From contig JACKOV010000002.1 in assembly GCA_024234075.1 (NCBI GenBank), positions 496,001 to 560,000 of the forward strand: a DNA stretch of 64,000 nt, written 5' to 3'. Shown here one piece after another: positions 63,017-64,000 of this stretch; position 1 is the first letter of the stretch; each line of letters starts with the position of its first letter. The DNA is from Nevskiaceae bacterium. Its GTDB lineage: Bacteria; Pseudomonadota; Gammaproteobacteria; Steroidobacterales; Steroidobacteraceae. The position numbers and the translations under genes are program-made. The notes under the pieces were generated by a model. The model did not search any database, had not been told where the DNA came from, and saw nothing but the letters and a program-made list of their open reading frames with translations.

Positions 63017-63333
63017 CGATCCAATCCATGGCCGTCCGGTTCGGCAGCTTCCGCGAGTTCTATCCGAGCTATCTCGCACAGCACCGCAATCACCGCTGCC
63101 GCCAGCTGCATTTCGTCGGCACGACGCTGTTCGTCGTACAATCCGCTGCGGCGCTGCTGCTGCGCCAGCCCTGGCTGCTGCTGTCCGGCGTGGTCGCCGG
63201 CTATGGCTTCGCCTGGGTCGGCCATTTCTTCTTCGAGAAGAATCGTCCGGCCACGTTTACCCATCCCTTCTACAGCCTGATCGGCGACTTCGCGATGGCC
63301 CGCGACATCCTCGCAGGCCGGATCCGCTGGTAG
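63013..63333 (+). CDS. short DUF962 (Mpo1-like) membrane protein
   Basis: A 106-aa protein. YPSYLAQHRNHRCRQLHFVG, then GYGFAWVGHFFFEKNRPATF and HPFYSLIGDFAMARDIL, match the short bacterial DUF962 form with two to three TM helices. GTG 63013 overlaps the DUF1499 stop; ATG 63028 is an alternative start. A longer relative lies at 45680. Confidence 0.88.
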   Translation: MTIQSMAVRFGSFREFYPSYLAQHRNHRCRQLHFVGTTLFVVQSAAALLLRQPWLLLSGVVAGYGFAWVGHFFFEKNRPATFTHPFYSLIGDFAMARDILAGRIRW

Positions 63334-63338
63334 CACCC

Positions 63339-64000
63339 ATGCCCGTTTCGCGTATCGACCGCAGGTTCGAGCGGCGCCTTGCCGCTCTCATCAATGGTGG
63401 CCAGCACGACGTGCTCCAGGGGGGACGGCGCGGTGCCGAGAAGGAGTCCCTGCGGGTCACGCCCGACGGGCAGATCGCGCAATCGATGCATCCACCGGCG
63501 CTCGGTTCGGCGCTGACCGCCGAGCACTTCACCACCGATTATTCGGAAGCGTTGCTGGAGCTGGTCACGCCGACCTTCCGCACCAACTGGGAGCTGCTGC
63601 AGTATCTCTGCGACCAGCATCAGTTCGTCTATCGGCATCTCGGCGACGAGCTGCTGTGGGCCACCAGCATGCCCGGCGCGCTGGACAGCGATGCCAGCAT
63701 CCCGATCGCGCAGTACGGACCGTCGAACGTTGGCCGCCTGAAGACCATCTACCGCGAAGGCCTGGGGGTGCGCTACGGGCGCGTGATGCAGGCGATTTCC
63801 GGGCTGCATTTCAACTACTCGTTTCCCGAAAAACTCTGGGAACCCTGGGCCGCGGTCCGCGAGTCGCGCGATGCCGGGCAGGACTTCGTCTCGGCCTGCT
63901 ATTTCGACCTGCTGCGCAACTACCGGCGATTCGGCTGGATCGTGCTGTATCTGTTCGGCGTCTCGCCGGTGGTCTGCAACTCCTTCCTGCGTGTGCGGGG
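63339..64000 (+). CDS. gshA: glutamate-cysteine ligase GshA (3' part beyond the window)
   Basis: The first 220 residues of the enzyme that makes gamma-glutamylcysteine for glutathione. GGRRGAEKESLRVTPDGQIA, EHFTTDYSEALLELVTPTF, RHLGDELLWATSMPG and YGRVMQAISGLHFNYSFPEK match the proteobacterial type-1 GshA. The frame runs off the right edge without a stop. Confidence 0.95.
   Translation, partial: MPVSRIDRRFERRLAALINGGQHDVLQGGRRGAEKESLRVTPDGQIAQSMHPPALGSALTAEHFTTDYSEALLELVTPTFRTNWELLQYLCDQHQFVYRHLGDELLWATSMPGALDSDASIPIAQYGPSNVGRLKTIYREGLGVRYGRVMQAISGLHFNYSFPEKLWEPWAAVRESRDAGQDFVSACYFDLLRNYRRFGWIVLYLFGVSPVVCNSFLRVR

Overview
The window is about 64 kb of high-GC DNA (roughly two thirds G+C by eye), densely packed with genes on both strands. 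It looks like the chromosome of a free-living gammaproteobacterium, probably in the Nevskiales/Steroidobacterales/Xanthomonadales neighbourhood. The conserved blocks are gammaproteobacterial in order: ftsY-ftsE-ftsX-rpoH, rsmD-coaD, rpmB-rpmG, radC, coaBC-dut, a fimU-pilV-pilW-pilX-pilY1-pilY2-pilE minor pilin operon, and a gshA start. The species assignment is inference. No tRNA, rRNA, CRISPR array, prophage or intact insertion sequence was seen.

Layout. 0-8.1 kb: a LuxR-type regulator, then a co-directional catabolic set (TonB-dependent receptor, secreted SnoaL-like protein, M19 dipeptidase, Tat-exported FAD oxidase, nitrilase-family hydrolase). 8.1-14.1 kb, minus strand: an SDR-like protein with a zinc-ribbon N-terminus, a PiT phosphate transporter with its DUF47 partner, a secreted alpha/beta hydrolase and a Tat-exported flavoprotein. 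14.2-19.8 kb: murJ, then a lysine catabolism module (Lrp-type regulator, divergent lysine dehydrogenase and aldehyde dehydrogenase) and a secreted peroxiredoxin. 19.9-26.7 kb: the complete type IV minor pilin operon. 26.8-29.5 kb: leuA preceded by a leucine-rich leader peptide, and a divergent uracil/hypoxanthine-DNA glycosylase.

29.5-41.5 kb is the most unusual part. It holds an Asp-box (BNR) protein with metal-binding-like motifs, two broken genes, a low-GC hairpin-rich 0.4 kb stretch ending in a strong terminator, a two-component pair matching the regulators of the proteobacterial dedicated sortase system but with no sortase nearby, a 30-residue membrane micropeptide, and three consecutive c-di-GMP genes (a GGDEF-EAL sensor, a degenerate EAL protein and a membrane diguanylate cyclase).

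41.5-46.8 kb: a protein of unknown function, an MFS transporter translationally coupled to a ThDP-dependent enzyme, an Mpo1-like membrane protein and an OmpA-domain protein. 46.8-50.6 kb: rpoH, with a CIRCE operator inside its promoter, then ftsX, ftsE and ftsY. 50.8-53.7 kb: aqpZ and a large lipoprotein lipase sit between ftsY and rsmD. 53.8-64 kb: housekeeping genes (rsmD, coaD, an AlkA-type glycosylase, mutM, rpmG, rpmB, radC, coaBC, dut, a thiolase, DUF2845, DUF1499 and DUF962 proteins) and the first 662 bases of gshA, cut by the window edge.
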